Shown: positions 43,600 through 55,165, numbered from the stretch's first letter. The stretch: 64,000 bases of DNA from Sacculina carcini (GCA_916048095.2 OU696575.1:7881001-7945000), one strand, 5' to 3'. Notes: generated from the letters alone by a model not told the origin. Numbers and translations are program-made.

Positions 43600-43634
43600 T
43601 GTGTGTGTGTGTGTGTGTGTCTGTGTGTGTGTCC
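43600..43634. repeat. (TG)n microsatellite at the edge of the 10-kb repeat
   Basis: Starts just after agagatcctc; the other copy has the same edge at ~4325-4362 (reverse). Confidence 0.9.
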
Positions 43635-43769
43635 CACCCTTCTTGGTCCATATTCTATGAGCTGCTCTTCAGCCATGACTAGGTTTATCCCCTAAAAATT
43701 ATTACCATCATGTTGGAAATGTTCTTGTCTACACTTTACACTAAATTTTGAATTTTAAAAATGAAATTA

Positions 43770-45300
43770 AAAAAAGTTATAGCGGTGAAGAGACAAAATG
43801 AACCCTGAAAAATGCGAACATTTTGGTCAATTTTCTGAAGACTACTTTTCCTAAACCAGCAATGGTACAACTATACAAATTATACCACTGTGTAGACAAT
43901 TTTGTGTTCTACTCAACAAATTATAATTTTTACCCAAAAATTAAATTTAAAACATGTAAAATGTAAAAAAATTCAATCTACATTCAAAATTTTATTCAAA
44001 CTCCACGCGTCCGATTTTCTATACTTTTTTCTCTATTTCTCAAAAATAATTATCACACATCTAAATAAATAATACCATCATGCTGGAAATTTGGTTTGCT
44101 ACAACACGGTATAATTTTTACTTTCCCAAAGTGTATTAAAAAAAGTTACGGCGGTGTGAAGTGTAAATGACAAAGTCAAAAAGGCAAAATTAGCACACAA
44201 AAACGTGAATATTTTGGTCAATATTCCGCTATCTATTCTTCATAAACCAGCAATGGTACAGCTATAAAAATTATACTATTGTGTATATAATTTTGTGTTC
44301 TACAAGAAAAGTTATAATTTATACCCACAATTGATACAAAAACGTGTAAAATTGGCAAAATTCTCAAATACATCCAAAATTACACTTGAACACCGGGTGA
44401 CTAAAATTAATTCATTTTTCTACTATTTCTCAGTAACTATTAGTTATACATAAGAATAAATTATACCATCGTGCTATAAATCTAGTTTTCTACAATACGG
44501 TATAATTTGTAATTTTCCAAAGTATATCTGAAGGAAGTTACGGCGGTGTAAAGTCAAAAGGACATATTGCCAATTTGACAGCTATTATGCGCACTTGCGA
44601 TTACACAGGAATATACTACTGTGTAGATAATCTTGTGTTATACAAGATAAGCTATAATTTATACCCACAAATGGAACAAAAAACGCGTAAAATAGGCAAA
44701 ATTCTCAAATACATCTTAAATAACACTTGAACACCGGGCGACTAAAATTAATTCATTTTTCTACTATTTCTCAGTAACTATTTGTTACATATAAAAATAA
44801 ATTATACCATCGTGCTAGAAATCTTGTTTTCTACAATGCGGTATAATTTTTAATTTTACAAAGTGTATCTGAAGGAAGTTACGGCGGTGTAAAGTCAAAA
44901 TGTCATGTTGCCAATTTGACAGCTATTATGCGCACTTGCGATTACACAGGAATATACTACTGTGTAGATAATTTTGTGTTCTACAAGATAAGCTATAATT
45001 AATACCCGCAAATAATACAAAAAAACGTGTAAAATTGGCAAAATTTTAAAATACATCCAAAATTACACTTTAACGCCGGGCGACTCAGATATATTTATTT
45101 TTCTACCTATTTCTCAGTAACTATTAGTCACACGTTAAAATTAATTATACCATCGTGCTGGAAATTTTGCTTTCTACAATGCGGTACATTTTAATTTTCC
45201 AAAGTGTATCTGAAAGAAGTTACGGCGGTATAAAGTCAAAAGGACATATTGCCAATTTGACAGCTATTATGCGCACTTGCGATTACACAGGAATATACAC
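43770..45300 (+). repeat. Five tandem units of ~340-390 bp
   Basis: The core 'gttacggcggtgtaaagtcaaaa' recurs near 43776, 44147, 44539, 44878 and 45219. Later units also share 'gacagctattatgcgcacttgcgattacacagg'. The last three are close to identical, indicating recent expansion. No coding content. Confidence 0.85.
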
Positions 45301-45666
45301 CGAATGAAAAAACTCAAGCCCAATCACAATTAAGAATGTATCATATTAGCTCCAAGCATGGATGGTATCGTTTCATTGCCTACAGTTTAATTAATGCCAC
45401 ACTATACTGAATAGAAAAGCTGTATTGTCCTCAATATTTACACATTAATTTTTCCGCACGACGGGCGGGTAAAATGCTACTGGGAGCAAAGTAAACTACT
45501 GAATTTTACAGTGTAATATAAATAGTGTAATAATTGGTTCAATTTCAAGTTGCATAAGGATACGGGTTGTAATATCATGCAATGCCAACTATATGCATCT
45601 GCTGTTTTAGCGGTAGCATTAATCTGGAATTATAGAGATGACAGAAAGTTACATTGTTTTGATAGT

Positions 45667-48600
45667 CCTATCGCCTTCTAGCGATTCTTCCCTTCCTCTT
45701 TCTATTTCAGCGCAATTTCCCTGCCGCTCTTCCATCTCTTCCCTCTACTGTTCCTCACTTCCCTCACCTCAACCTAGTCCACATTTTAACTCTAAGTATC
45801 TTTCAATTGGATTTCTCAACATCAGATCGGCTCGAAATAAAACGACTCACATATCCCACCTCTTTGCCTCACATAATATGTCTATTCTCTGTCTTGCCGA
45901 AACCTGGCTCCTTGATTCTGATATTTCCTCATTCTCTGCTAACTTACCTTCCTGTTCTTCATTCCTACACAAATCGCGCGACAGTTCTAAGTCTTCGGGT
46001 GGCGGGGTAGGTTGTCTATTCTCCAAAGGTCTCTCCATTTCGTCCCTTTCCAATCTGGTTTCTTCTCCCACCTCATTCGAATTCCTAGCTCTCACCCTCT
46101 CGGTCCCCTCTTTTAACAAGTTTTGCATCCTTATCATTTACCGTCCCAATCACCCCGGCACTTCCGCGATGTTTTTTCAAGAGTTTCCTCCTCTCATTGA
46201 AGCAGTCTCGTCTATTTTCTCCAGCCATTTTATCATACTGGGCGACTTTAACTTCTGGCTTGATTCACCCTCGGCCAATCCTTACTGCTTGAATTTTATC
46301 TCATTACTTACTTCCCATGGTCTCTCTTATTCTTCTCTCTCTCCTACACACATATCTGGCCATACACTTGATCTAATCCTGTTTCCCTCCCCATTTCTCT
46401 CGACTGATCCTGTCCCTTCCGATATCTTTGTATTTCCTCCTGATTCCTCCGTCTCTGACCACAGCCTACTTTTATCTACTCTGCCGCTCACTTGTCCCCC
46501 TTCTCATACTCCGTCCAGCTATCGTAACTACAAATGTTTTAATTCCATTCAATTTCACTCACTATTATCCTCCTGTCTCCCTATCTCTGCTCTGTATTAT
46601 CTTCCTCCCCATGACATCTATCCATATTTCTCTTCCGCACTCTCCCATATAAATAATTGTATGTTCCCAATCATCACTCGCTCATCTTCCTCTCGCTCTC
46701 CTCCTTGGTCATCTCCTCAGCTTCGAGTACTCAAGTCTCTTTAACGACGTCTTGAGCGTACTTGGAGGCGTTCACGATCTTCTTCCGATTGGCTTTTGTT
46801 TTGCTCCGCTCGCTCATCTTTCACTTCTGCTCTTTCTGCTGCTAAAAGTAGCTACTATAGCTCCAAACTCTCGTCCCTTTCTCGTTCCTCCAAGTCATTG
46901 TGGTCCACTCTGAACTCTCTCTGCGGTCTTAACTCTCCTGCTTTTTCCTCTCCTTTAACGGCTACCGAGTTCTCAACATTTTTCTCTGAAAAAGTAAAAC
47001 TCACACAATCGAGTATTCCCACCAATTGTGCTGCCCTCACTCACACTTCCACTCATCACCGGTTCACGTCCTTCTCTCACATTGATCTTCATGGTATCCT
47101 TTCTCTCGTTTCCTCTTCCAAGCTATCCTTCTCACCAGCTGATCCAATCAACTTCCCTGCTATATCCAAATCCCTTCCTTCCCTGGTTCCTTATCTCCTG
47201 CATCTTATCAACTCCTCTTTTCTTCACGGCCAGTTTCTCGCTGACAAACATGCAATTGTCTGTCCAATTCTTAAGAAACAGAACCTTGACTCTTCTATAC
47301 TTAGTAACTATCGTCCTATATCTCTTCTGAGCTTTGCTTCTAAACTTCTCGAGTCCGCTATCTCTGCGCAACTTTCCCCTTTCATCTGCCAGTCTCTTGA
47401 TCCCTTCCAATCCGGGTTTCGCCCTTCTCATTCTACCGAATCAGTTCTTCTTTCTATCTCCAATGGCATCCTCTCGCACTTCTCGTACCGTCGCTCTGTT
47501 CTTCTCGTTCTTCTCGATATGTCCTCCGCCTTCGACCTTGTTAATCACTCTATCCTAATTCATGACTTCTCTCATCTTGGTATCTCGTCTTCTGCCCTCT
47601 CTCTCCTTAAATCGTACCTTTCGGGAAGGACCTACTCTGTCAACTTCAATTCCTCTGTATCTGATCCTATCCATCTTTCATCAGGTGTCCCTCAGGGATC
47701 TATTCTTGGTCCGATACTCTTTAACCTTTACATGTCCTCCCTCTGTCCTATCCTTCGTAAGTATTCCACCTCATTTCATATCTACGCTGATGACATTCAG
47801 TTATATATCCCTCTTCCTTTTCCTTCTCCGTCTTTTCTCTCTGACATCCTATCCACCATCTCTTCTTGGGCGTCGTCCCGTCACCTTCTCCTCAACCCGT
47901 CCAAGTCTGAGTTTCTGGCTCTTCATCCTCCTCGTATTCTTCCTCCTCGCTTACCTCTTATCCTATCATCGACAGTTCGCAATCTCGGAGTTATTTTTGA
48001 CTCATCTCTCTCTTCCTCCGACAACATCCTCTCTGTCGCCCGCACTTGTCGTCTTATCTTGAGATCCCTCTATCCTATACGCTCATATCTCGACAGACCT
48101 TCCGCAATCAAACTTATTCACTCTCATGTATTCTCTAGACTTGACTATTGTAATTCTTTGTACATCCATGCTCCTCGTCGTTCTCTTAAAATCCTACAAC
48201 GCGTCATTAATCAATCTTGTCGTTTTGTCCTTCATCCTGTTCCTTGTCGTCACACTTCTCGATTTCTTTTTCAATTTCGCTGGCTCCCTATTATTCCACG
48301 TATTCACTTTCGCCTGTGCTGTCTGATATATAAGCTTCTCCACGATCCTCATCAGCCATCCTATCTCCGCCTTCTCCTCACTCCTTGCCTCACTCCTTCC
48401 CGAATTCCTCTTCCCCTTGTATGCCCTCGTGCTGTAAATGAATCTCCTTGGTCCTCCAAATCATTCTTTTTTTCCGCCCCTCGCCTTTACAATTCCATCC
48501 CAGTCCACATTACTTCTTCTCTTTCCTACAATTCTTTCCGCTCTAAGCTCTCCAAACACTTTTTTGACCTCTCTTTTGACCCAGTCTCCCACACTCTCAC

Positions 48601-48952
48601 ACCTTTTGCATCACTATAACATGTTACTTTAGCATGTTCTTACTCGTATTCCTTCTCTCATTTGCATGCTTACTATATCTACGCTATGACTATATTCTCC
48701 CGAGTTGTGTTTGCTGTGTTGTGTTGTCATTATGTTTCAGTCGTGTTGTCTTGTCCGTCATGTCCGTCTGCTTTGTATGTTTTGCCCATATTTTGTCTCT
48801 ATATTTATTGTCATTTATTGCATATTTGTAGTTCACTTCTTTTGCATCTGTCCTGTTATTTGTATTCCGTGTTCCCAACTGTTATAATCGTGTCGCGCCC
48901 GAGCCCTTCGGTGCGCTATAACAAATACATGTTGTTGTTGTTGTTGTTGTTA
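45667..48952 (+). pseudogene. CR1/L2-type LINE ORF2, nearly intact
   Basis: One frame from the 5' border to 48619 with a single in-frame TAA at 46742-46744. Endonuclease ~45800-46740: SIGFLNIRSARNK, CLAETWL, IILGDFNFWLDS, HISGHTLDLIL, VSDHSLLLS. Linker and RT 46796-48000 (607-aa piece): SNYRPISLLSFASKLLE, DPFQSGFRPSHSTE, VLLDMSSAFDLVNHSIL, GVPQGSILGPILF, FHIYADDIQLYIP. The thumb and C-terminal part reach the stop at 48619. The 3' end is a conserved 'gcgctataacaaatacatg' box plus (TTG)n to ~48952. ORF1 is absent. The insertion site is intact in the other repeat copy (around 905-925), which gives a natural empty site. The frames in +2/+3 are shadows. Confidence 0.9.
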
Positions 48953-50442
48953 CACTTCTGAATTACTACACACGAAGGACGGGTGTGAATTTGAGCAGTG
49001 TTGAGGGAAAAAACTTCGTCAATAATTAAAACAAGAATTTACAAATTTGACTTTTGCTCTTTGTCGGTTTTCATCATTTTTTGTGTTTGTTTCGTGTTTG
49101 AGTTCTGAATTATTCCGCACGACGGGCAGCTTTAAATATGAGGCGGGTTGTGGAAAAACATGTTTTCTAAATTGAAACATAAATTTCACATTCAGACTTT
49201 TATATTGGCTAAATATTTTCTATGGGTTTGTTTTTCTTTTTCAATTTGCACTAATTTTTATATGAATTGAATATTAATTATATTTTATGAACTGTTCCGC
49301 ACGACGGGCGGGCTTAAATATATCTATAAAGAGTGGGTTTAAATGATAGCGAGGTATATGATATTTTGCTAGCAGTAAATATTCCAGCGATAAAAGTAGA
49401 ATAGCTCTTGAGCAAATGATGGTGGAGAATGATGTGAACCTTCAAATATATTTTGCGATCTGATGATATATGTATTAGGAATAATACGTAGCAGAATATA
49501 GATTGCATAATACAATATCGGCTGTAATATCAAGGGCTGTAATATCGGTGTAATCCAAAAAATAACAACTGTATGAATATGATGCATTAGTGGAAGCATT
49601 AACCGGGAATTATGAGATAATATTATGGAAAAAAGTTCATATATATACTAAAAATATTTATTGTTATTTTGTGTTTAAATTTCGAAATTATCCCTGACGT
49701 CAGGCGGGCTTAAGTATGAGGCGGGTTGACTGAATAATATGCCGTCAATTATTAGAATAAACATATGCAAATTCAGAACAGGAATTTTCTATTAGTATAG
49801 ATTTTACAATTTAGAGTTTTCTATTAGACTGGCTGTTTGCATTTAAATATGTATTACTTTTGTTTTATTAATTGTTCCACACGACGGGTGGGTTCAAACA
49901 TTCAATTTTACCGTGTGGAATGAATCCATATACAAAACTCACGGGCTTGACTTCAAGATCCAGACTCACTAATGTAAATGTGACTTAAATGGTGTATAAA
50001 TATATCGCATTATGCAACAAATGTGAATTTAGCTGCCTTACAGATTGGTTCCGATACTATATTGGCGGGTTGAGAGATAAGTATTTGTGGGCCGCGTGTT
50101 TGGGACCCCTGGGGTAGATAATCTCAGTCTTCTTATTACAAATTTTGATCGCATCAGTATATTTTTGTGATCACAAACTAATAAGTTAAATCACCTCAGA
50201 CTAGGCTGAGTGCGGTCAAGATTGGATGGTTGGGTTGGGTTGGGTAGGTTTGACTCAGGTTATATTGGGTTTTAATGATAGCGGAAAATATATCAATTTT
50301 AGCAATAAATATTATAGCGGTAAAAGTAAGATAGTACTTGAGCAGATAATGTTGGGGAATCATGTTAAGTAATAAATATAGTTTGGAAACATTCTGATGA
50401 AAAGATTTCATCATCTTTCTGTAATGTGAACGATGTATTTAA
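48953..50442 (+). repeat. Degenerate ~190-bp units with CCGCACGACGGG motif, left block
   Basis: The motif recurs at ~49114, 49297, 49690 (altered) and 49876, with shared spacer text such as atttagactttt.tattgg and tttaaatatgaggcgggttg. A related pair (49370-49450 and 50310-50390) shares cgataaaagta.aatag..cttgagca.atgatg. Non-coding. Confidence 0.75.
50439..50442. repeat. TTAA at the left border of the integrase element
   Basis: TTAA also follows the right border (52566-52569). As TTAA is its own reverse complement, it could be a 4-bp target duplication or part of the inverted repeat. Confidence 0.5.
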
Positions 50443-50928
50443 TGCGAATTATATCGATGATATGAAACTGGAAATAAAGCCGCACAATAGTTCAGACGAC
50501 GCCAGCAAAGAACACGGAGAAGAATACGGCACACAAGATCCTCTCACACTCGCACGTAAAACCCCTAGACAAACGCACACGCGAAAAGCACTGAAACAAC
50601 TATCGCCGCACAAAACACCGCACACTAAACCAACGCAACACCAAGACTCTCACTGACTCGTCACATTCTCGCTGACGCAATCAACTGTCACTCACGCACA
50701 CACGAACATACAAACACACATGCGCATACACACACATGTTCAGTTGCACGCGCATGACATTCGAGCCACCTGCAGTAACGTTCCCAATAACAAGTCCAAT
50801 AGTGCACGCGCACGCTTACAAACTCTTACACACATATACAAATATACAACAATTAATACACGCACTAACCACACGCCCCCGTGATGTCTTCATCATCTCC
50901 ATCGTGGTAATCTTCCATCCACCGAGGT
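50443..50928 (+). repeat. Left inverted terminal repeat of the integrase element
   Basis: 486 bp starting TGCGAATTATATCG; reverse complement of 52066-52565 with about four substitutions and one 14-bp length difference in a (CA)-rich stretch. Its inner ~64 bp is an inverted copy of the last codons of the integrase frame. The reading frame MKLEIKPHNSSDDASKEHGE is present in both repeats, in opposite orientation, and is probably not a gene. Confidence 0.92.
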
Positions 50929-50929
50929 A

Positions 50930-52129
50930 AACGGCGAGAGCCGGATGAAGAGCAGCAGTGCGGCTGAAATGTTGATCAAACGCAGGCTTGGCGTGTTGAG
51001 TGATCTGGCTGATGAGCTCGGTCTGAGAATATCAGCATCTTACGTTAGGTCAGAACATAACAAGGCGGATGCACTCACCAGGGTGCCGAGGTCGTGGCTA
51101 CGGATGTCTGAGGCAAATAATGAGACGGGTCTTATGACGGTGGAAGAGTTACATGGTCTGCATCATTTTGGTGTCGACAGAACCTTGGCGCTGAGTAGAA
51201 TGGTAGATCCCAAAGTGACCAAGAAAGAAACGGAGGACTGTGTGAAAAGATGTTTGCGTTGTCAGTCGGTGGATCCAGCGCCAGTAAGACACCCTCCTGG
51301 CGAAATCAGTGTTGAAAATAATTGGAGTCGCTTGTCGGTGGACGCTACAGAGTACAAGGGCCAGTGCTATGTGACTATTGTGGATTCCGGCCCATGTCGC
51401 TTTGCGCTATGGAAAAAGGCGCGCTCCGAGAATGCCGACGACGTTGTGAGGATCCTGAACGACGTGTTTCTCGAAAGAGGACCTCCGGATGAACTGTTGC
51501 TGGACAACAGTGCCGCGTTCCGATCGTCTGTACTGGCAGAGCTGTGTGACAAGTGGGGTGTCATCAGAAGGTATCGAGCAGCTTATTGACCTACGGGAAA
51601 CGGGATCGTAGAACGTCATCATCGCACTGTGAAGAGAATGGCGGAACGATGTGGCAAAACTCCACCAGAAATGGTGTTTTGGTACAACATGGCACCAAAG
51701 AATATCGCCGACCCTGAGACGGCTCCAGCACGCGGGCTGTACCGCTATGAGTGGAGACATCCCATGACTCCTGTTGAGGGTTCTCGGAAAGAAGACAGTG
51801 GCTGGCGAGTGGGAGATGAGGTGCTGGTGAAACCACCTGGAGCGAGATGCACCACACATTGGCGCAGAGGTAGAGTTACTGGTGTGACATCTTCCAGTAA
51901 TATTGACGTCGACGGCACACCGCGCCACGTCTTAGACGTGCGGCGCTTGTTTGCGGATGAATCGGACGAAGAGGACGAAAGCGAGGCCCGGCATTCTACT
52001 GGTGAAGCGGAGATGCGGAGTTTCGGTGAAGAGCATCAAGGCAGGCCCGTAAGAGAAAGGCGCAGACCTCGGTGGATGGAAGATTACCACGTTGGAGATG
52101 ATGAAGACATCACGGGGGCGTGTGGTTAG
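50930..52129 (+). pseudogene. Gypsy-type integrase with RNase H tail, one nonsense codon
   Basis: The frame is homologous from the arm junction on. It starts with an RNase H end (SAAEMLIKRRLGVLSDLADE, EHNKADALTRVPRSWL). Next is a zinc-binding region (HGLHHFGVDRT ... CVKRCLRCQ), then the DDE core: LSVDATEYKGQCYVTIVD (first Asp), DELLLDNSAAF (second Asp), and NGIVERHHRTVKRM (Glu). The C-terminal module (WRVGDEVLVKPP, RRGRVTGV) and a basic/acidic tail (RPVRERRRPRW) follow. The only break is TGA at 51587-51589, just before PTGNGIVER, where Arg (CGA) is expected, so a C-to-T change would explain it. All catalytic residues are present. The last ~20 codons lie in the right inverted repeat. Confidence 0.85.
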
Positions 52130-52565
52130 TGCGTGTATTAATTGTTGTATATTTGTATATGTGTGTAAGAGTTTGTAAGCGTGCGCGTGCACTATTGGAC
52201 TTGTTATTGGGAACGTTACTGCAGGTGGCTCGAATGTCATGCGCGTGCAACTGAACATGTGTGTGTATGCGTGTGTGTGTATGCGCGTGTGTGTTTGTAT
52301 GTTCGTGTGTGCGTGAGTGACAGTTGATTGCGTCAGCGAGAATGTGACGAGTCAGTGAGAGTCTTGGTGTTGCGTTGGTTTAGTGTGCGGTGTTTTGTGC
52401 GGCGATAGTTGTTTCAGTGCTTTTCGCGAGTGCGTTTGTCTAGGGGTTTTACGTGCGAGTGTGAGAGGATCTTGTGTGCCGTATTCTTCTCCGTGTTCTT
52501 TGCTGGCGTCGTCTGAACTATTATGCGGCTTTATTTCCAGTTTCATATCATCGATATAATTCGCA
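52066..52565 (-). repeat. Right inverted terminal repeat of the integrase element
   Basis: 500 bp, partner of 50443-50928. It includes the final codons and stop of the integrase frame and an LTR-like segment. Confidence 0.92.
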
Positions 52566-52569
52566 TTAA

Positions 52570-53629
52570 ATATTTAATAGTATATAATAATAATAAATAT
52601 TTAATAATATTCGCATTGTTTGTTTCGTGTTTGTGTTCTGAATTATACAAACGACGGGCAGATTTATATATCAAGCTGGTTTAGGGATAATATTTGTCAT
52701 AATAAATACAAAAATATTCACATTTAGACTTTTCTATTGGATAAGATATTTATTGGTTACATTTCTTGCTTTTCAATTTGCATTCATTATATTTTATGGA
52801 TTAAATATGAATTTTATTGCATGAATTGTTCCGCACGACGGAAATCCGGGTTTGAAAAAAGTGTTTTTTTCAGTTCATTTTTTCAAATGTATCATTTAAA
52901 AAAGGACCTTTTTTAAAAATTAAAATGTTCCGCGGGCAGCAACTATAGACAATAGAACGTTAAATTTCCCCTGTAGAATTAATCCATACACAACACCAAT
53001 GGATTTCACTTCAAGATCCAGAACAGATCGTGTTCGAGTTCTGAATTATTCAGCACGACGGGCGGGTGTAAAAATGACTAAGGCGGACTGAGGGGAAATA
53101 TTTTGTCGAAATAAAAATAATTAAACTTAGAATTTTCAATTGATTAATATTTTTATGAGTGTACCCTATATCATTTTTAATTATCCATAATTTATATATG
53201 AATCATAATTTTCTGTCTGTCTGTGAATGTATGCTTGCATTTGAGGTGACATAATTGCGCGGGTTCAATGGTATAGACCAGGGGCTTCAAACGCAAACGA
53301 AGCGATGGCTCATTTTTATAAAATAAAAATGTCCCGCGGGCAGCAATAAAACGTTCCATTTCACTGTGTAGAATGAATTCATATACAAAACTATTGGATT
53401 TGACTTCAAGATCCAGAACGGATGGTGTCCGAGTTCTGAATGAATCCGCACGTCGGGCGGGTTTAAATATGAGGCGGGCTGAGTGAAAATATTTGGTCAA
53501 AATAAAATTATAATTTTGAAATTTAGACTTTTCAATTGATTAAGGTTTTCACGAGTTTGCCTTATTTATTTTTTAATTTGCAATATTTTTATAAATTGTT
53601 CCGCACAACGGGCGGGTTTTAATGCTAGT
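52570..53629 (+). repeat. Degenerate ~190-bp units with CCGCACGACGGG motif, right block
   Basis: Motif positions ~52647, 52831, 53050, 53445 and 53601; spacers share cttcaagatccagaac..at..tgt.cgagttctgaat and atttagacttttcaattgat. It is the continuation of the left block after the integrase element. Ends at the 9-bp duplication. Confidence 0.75.
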
Positions 53630-53638
53630 GATGTTATA
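53630..53638. repeat. 9-bp target duplication, right (gatgttata)
   Basis: Partner of 43575-43583. Confidence 0.88.
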
Positions 53639-54590
53639 AACACGGATATTGCTCTTATACATAGATGGCTAGTCAGTAATAAATTGTCTATAAATATGGA
53701 GAAATCGACTTGCATGCATTTTTCAATGAAGTCCGCCAACAGTAGAAATGAAATTAAAATAATGACACAAAGATAAAGAAAGCCGTCTCTACCAAGTTTC
53801 TAGGAATCGTCGTGGACAATAAACTCAATTGGAAAGAACAAATCAACAAGGTTAACTCTAACCTGAACAAAATCAACTTTGTTCTAAGCAAAACTCGGTA
53901 TGTATTCGACACGATGACCAATAAACAAATATATGACTCTCTGTTCAAGCCATACCTACAGTATGTGATTGAAGCATGGGGCAATACATACGTTTCCAAT
54001 TTAAGAACTATCATACTTGCTCAGAAAAAAAGCTATTAGACTAGTTTCTAACAAAAAATATGAGAACACTTCGCCTCTTTTCAAACAGCTGAAAATACTC
54101 AAGTTCATTGACCTAGTATAATATTCAACTCTGATAAAAATGCACCAGGCGTATATGAAATTACCCAGCAATATGCAAGATAGATTTTCATTGAGTACGA
54201 GACACCGTGAACAATTCACAATAACATTTACACGCACAAAGGAAACAAATTGAGTTTTTTCCACAACGGTAAAAAATTATGGAATCAATTATCGGCGTCA
54301 CTGAAGACAATACGAAAGATGTCAGAATTCAAAAAACAACTGTACAGTCATTATATAAGACAATATTTTAATTGAGATTGACATTGATGGGTCCTCATGG
54401 CCACCTTCTCGGATGAATCTTGTTTCCCTGTACATATGTGTTTCTTGTATTGTTTAAATGTTTTGTTTTTGAGGCAGCACAAGCCCTTAAAGCTTCTTAT
54501 GCCTCGCCAATCACGAAATTTTGTCAATATGTTTTCTGTTCCTTTCTTAATGGCAAAATACATTTCAATTTGAATTTGAATTTGAATGTT
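53639..54590 (+). pseudogene. CR1-like LINE RT, second part and tail
   Basis: Continues 42936-43583: IALIHRWLVSNKLSINMEKS and CMHFSMKSA. After a shift near 53760 come KFLGIVVDNKLNWKEQINK and YDSLFKPYLQYVIEAWGNTY (thumb). Scattered frames run to the C-terminus (LSFFHNGKKLWNQLSASLKT), stop ~54370. The 3' end is (TTTGAA)n at 54565-54590. Several frameshifts. Confidence 0.83.
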
Positions 54591-54825
54591 AGACTTAGTA
54601 AGAGCATACAGCAATTCCAGGGGCGGTGTGGATATCTCATCAACGAGTCTATTGTTACGGTAGGATGGGTATATTTTCAAAGTTTTAGATTCGACATACG
54701 TCAAATTAGAAGTAGATGCAGTGTTTTGCGCTAATTACAAACATGACATAATGAAGCTTTTATTATTAACCAACCCTTCTTAATCATTCAACTAATTTGT
54801 TCGAAAAAGAGGAAAATTATAAACA

Positions 54826-54827
<2 letters not shown>
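54591..54827. other. AT-rich DNA, nothing identified
   Basis: No gene or repeat recognised. Confidence 0.4.

Positions 54828-54893
<66 letters not shown>
54828..54893. repeat. (TA)n microsatellite
   Basis: Pure TA for about 66 bp. Confidence 0.95.
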
Positions 54894-54896
<3 letters not shown>

Positions 54897-54939
54897 GAAT
54901 TGGACCAATTTTGATGTAATATTAAAATAGTGGGTGGAT

Positions 54940-55165
54940 ATCTTAAGATGTTTGGCGTATGGGGTATACGGGCTAACCATACCCCATATTCACGCAATGT
55001 GTCAACCACCAGAACAACGAGTGTATTTTTAACATGGGGCAATACAAATCCTACACACATTGAACCCATTCGCATTGCTAAAAATGCCGTAGGAATAGTA
55101 CACAATTTACAATATATCGACCACACAGCTCCATACTTGATCCAACTTATCCAGTTCCATACTTA
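54940..55165 (+). pseudogene. LINE RT C-terminal fragment
   Basis: TWGNTNPTHIEPIRIAKNAV and NLQYIDHTAPYL match the thumb end of CR1/Jockey-like RTs (WGN..x..I.PI...QK.A.R.I....Y..HT.PL). A short orphan piece. Confidence 0.55.

Larger units (their letters stand above)
50443..52565 (+). mobile_element. Integrase-coding element with long inverted terminal repeats
   Basis: A 2,123-bp unit with both outer ends TGCGAATTATATC / GATATAATTCGCA, ~490-bp arms over 98% identical in aligned bases, TTAA at both borders and one central integrase gene. Two readings fit. (a) A Ginger-like DNA transposon: these have inverted termini and gypsy-type integrases as transposase. (b) A gypsy LTR element whose left part was replaced by an inverted 3' LTR plus the end of pol. 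The right arm after the stop codon (from ~52120, tgtggttagtgcg to ...attcgca) looks like an LTR preceded by a purine-rich tract. Confidence 0.8.
43584..53629 (+). mobile_element. 10,046-bp non-coding repeat insertion of unknown class
   Basis: It inserted into a LINE ORF with a 9-bp duplication. Without its own nested elements (LINE 45667-48952; integrase element 50443-52565) it is ~4.6 kb of AT-rich repeats: a (TG)n edge, five ~340-390 bp units, a linker, then ~190-bp units marked by CCGCACGACGGGCGGG. No inverted termini are obvious and no protein is coded by the element itself. A second copy lies at 856-4362 (minus). A 9-bp duplication would fit a Mutator-type or a target-primed event, but I cannot assign a class. 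Confidence 0.75.

Noticed and set aside
50426-50656. Possible small protein in the left arm (MNDVFNANYIDDMKLEIKP...)
   Set aside because: The same frame occurs in inverted orientation in the right arm, downstream of the integrase stop. It is part of a terminal repeat, with no homology or coding signs.
50443-52565. Calling this element a certain Ginger transposon
   Set aside because: The RNase H tail and LTR-like arm fit a rearranged gypsy element equally well; only copy-number and phylogeny can decide.
43584-53629. Calling the 10-kb repeat a Helitron or a Mutator element
   Set aside because: Helitrons leave no duplication and no Rep/helicase is present; the 9-bp duplication suits Mutator but no matching inverted termini or transposase were seen.
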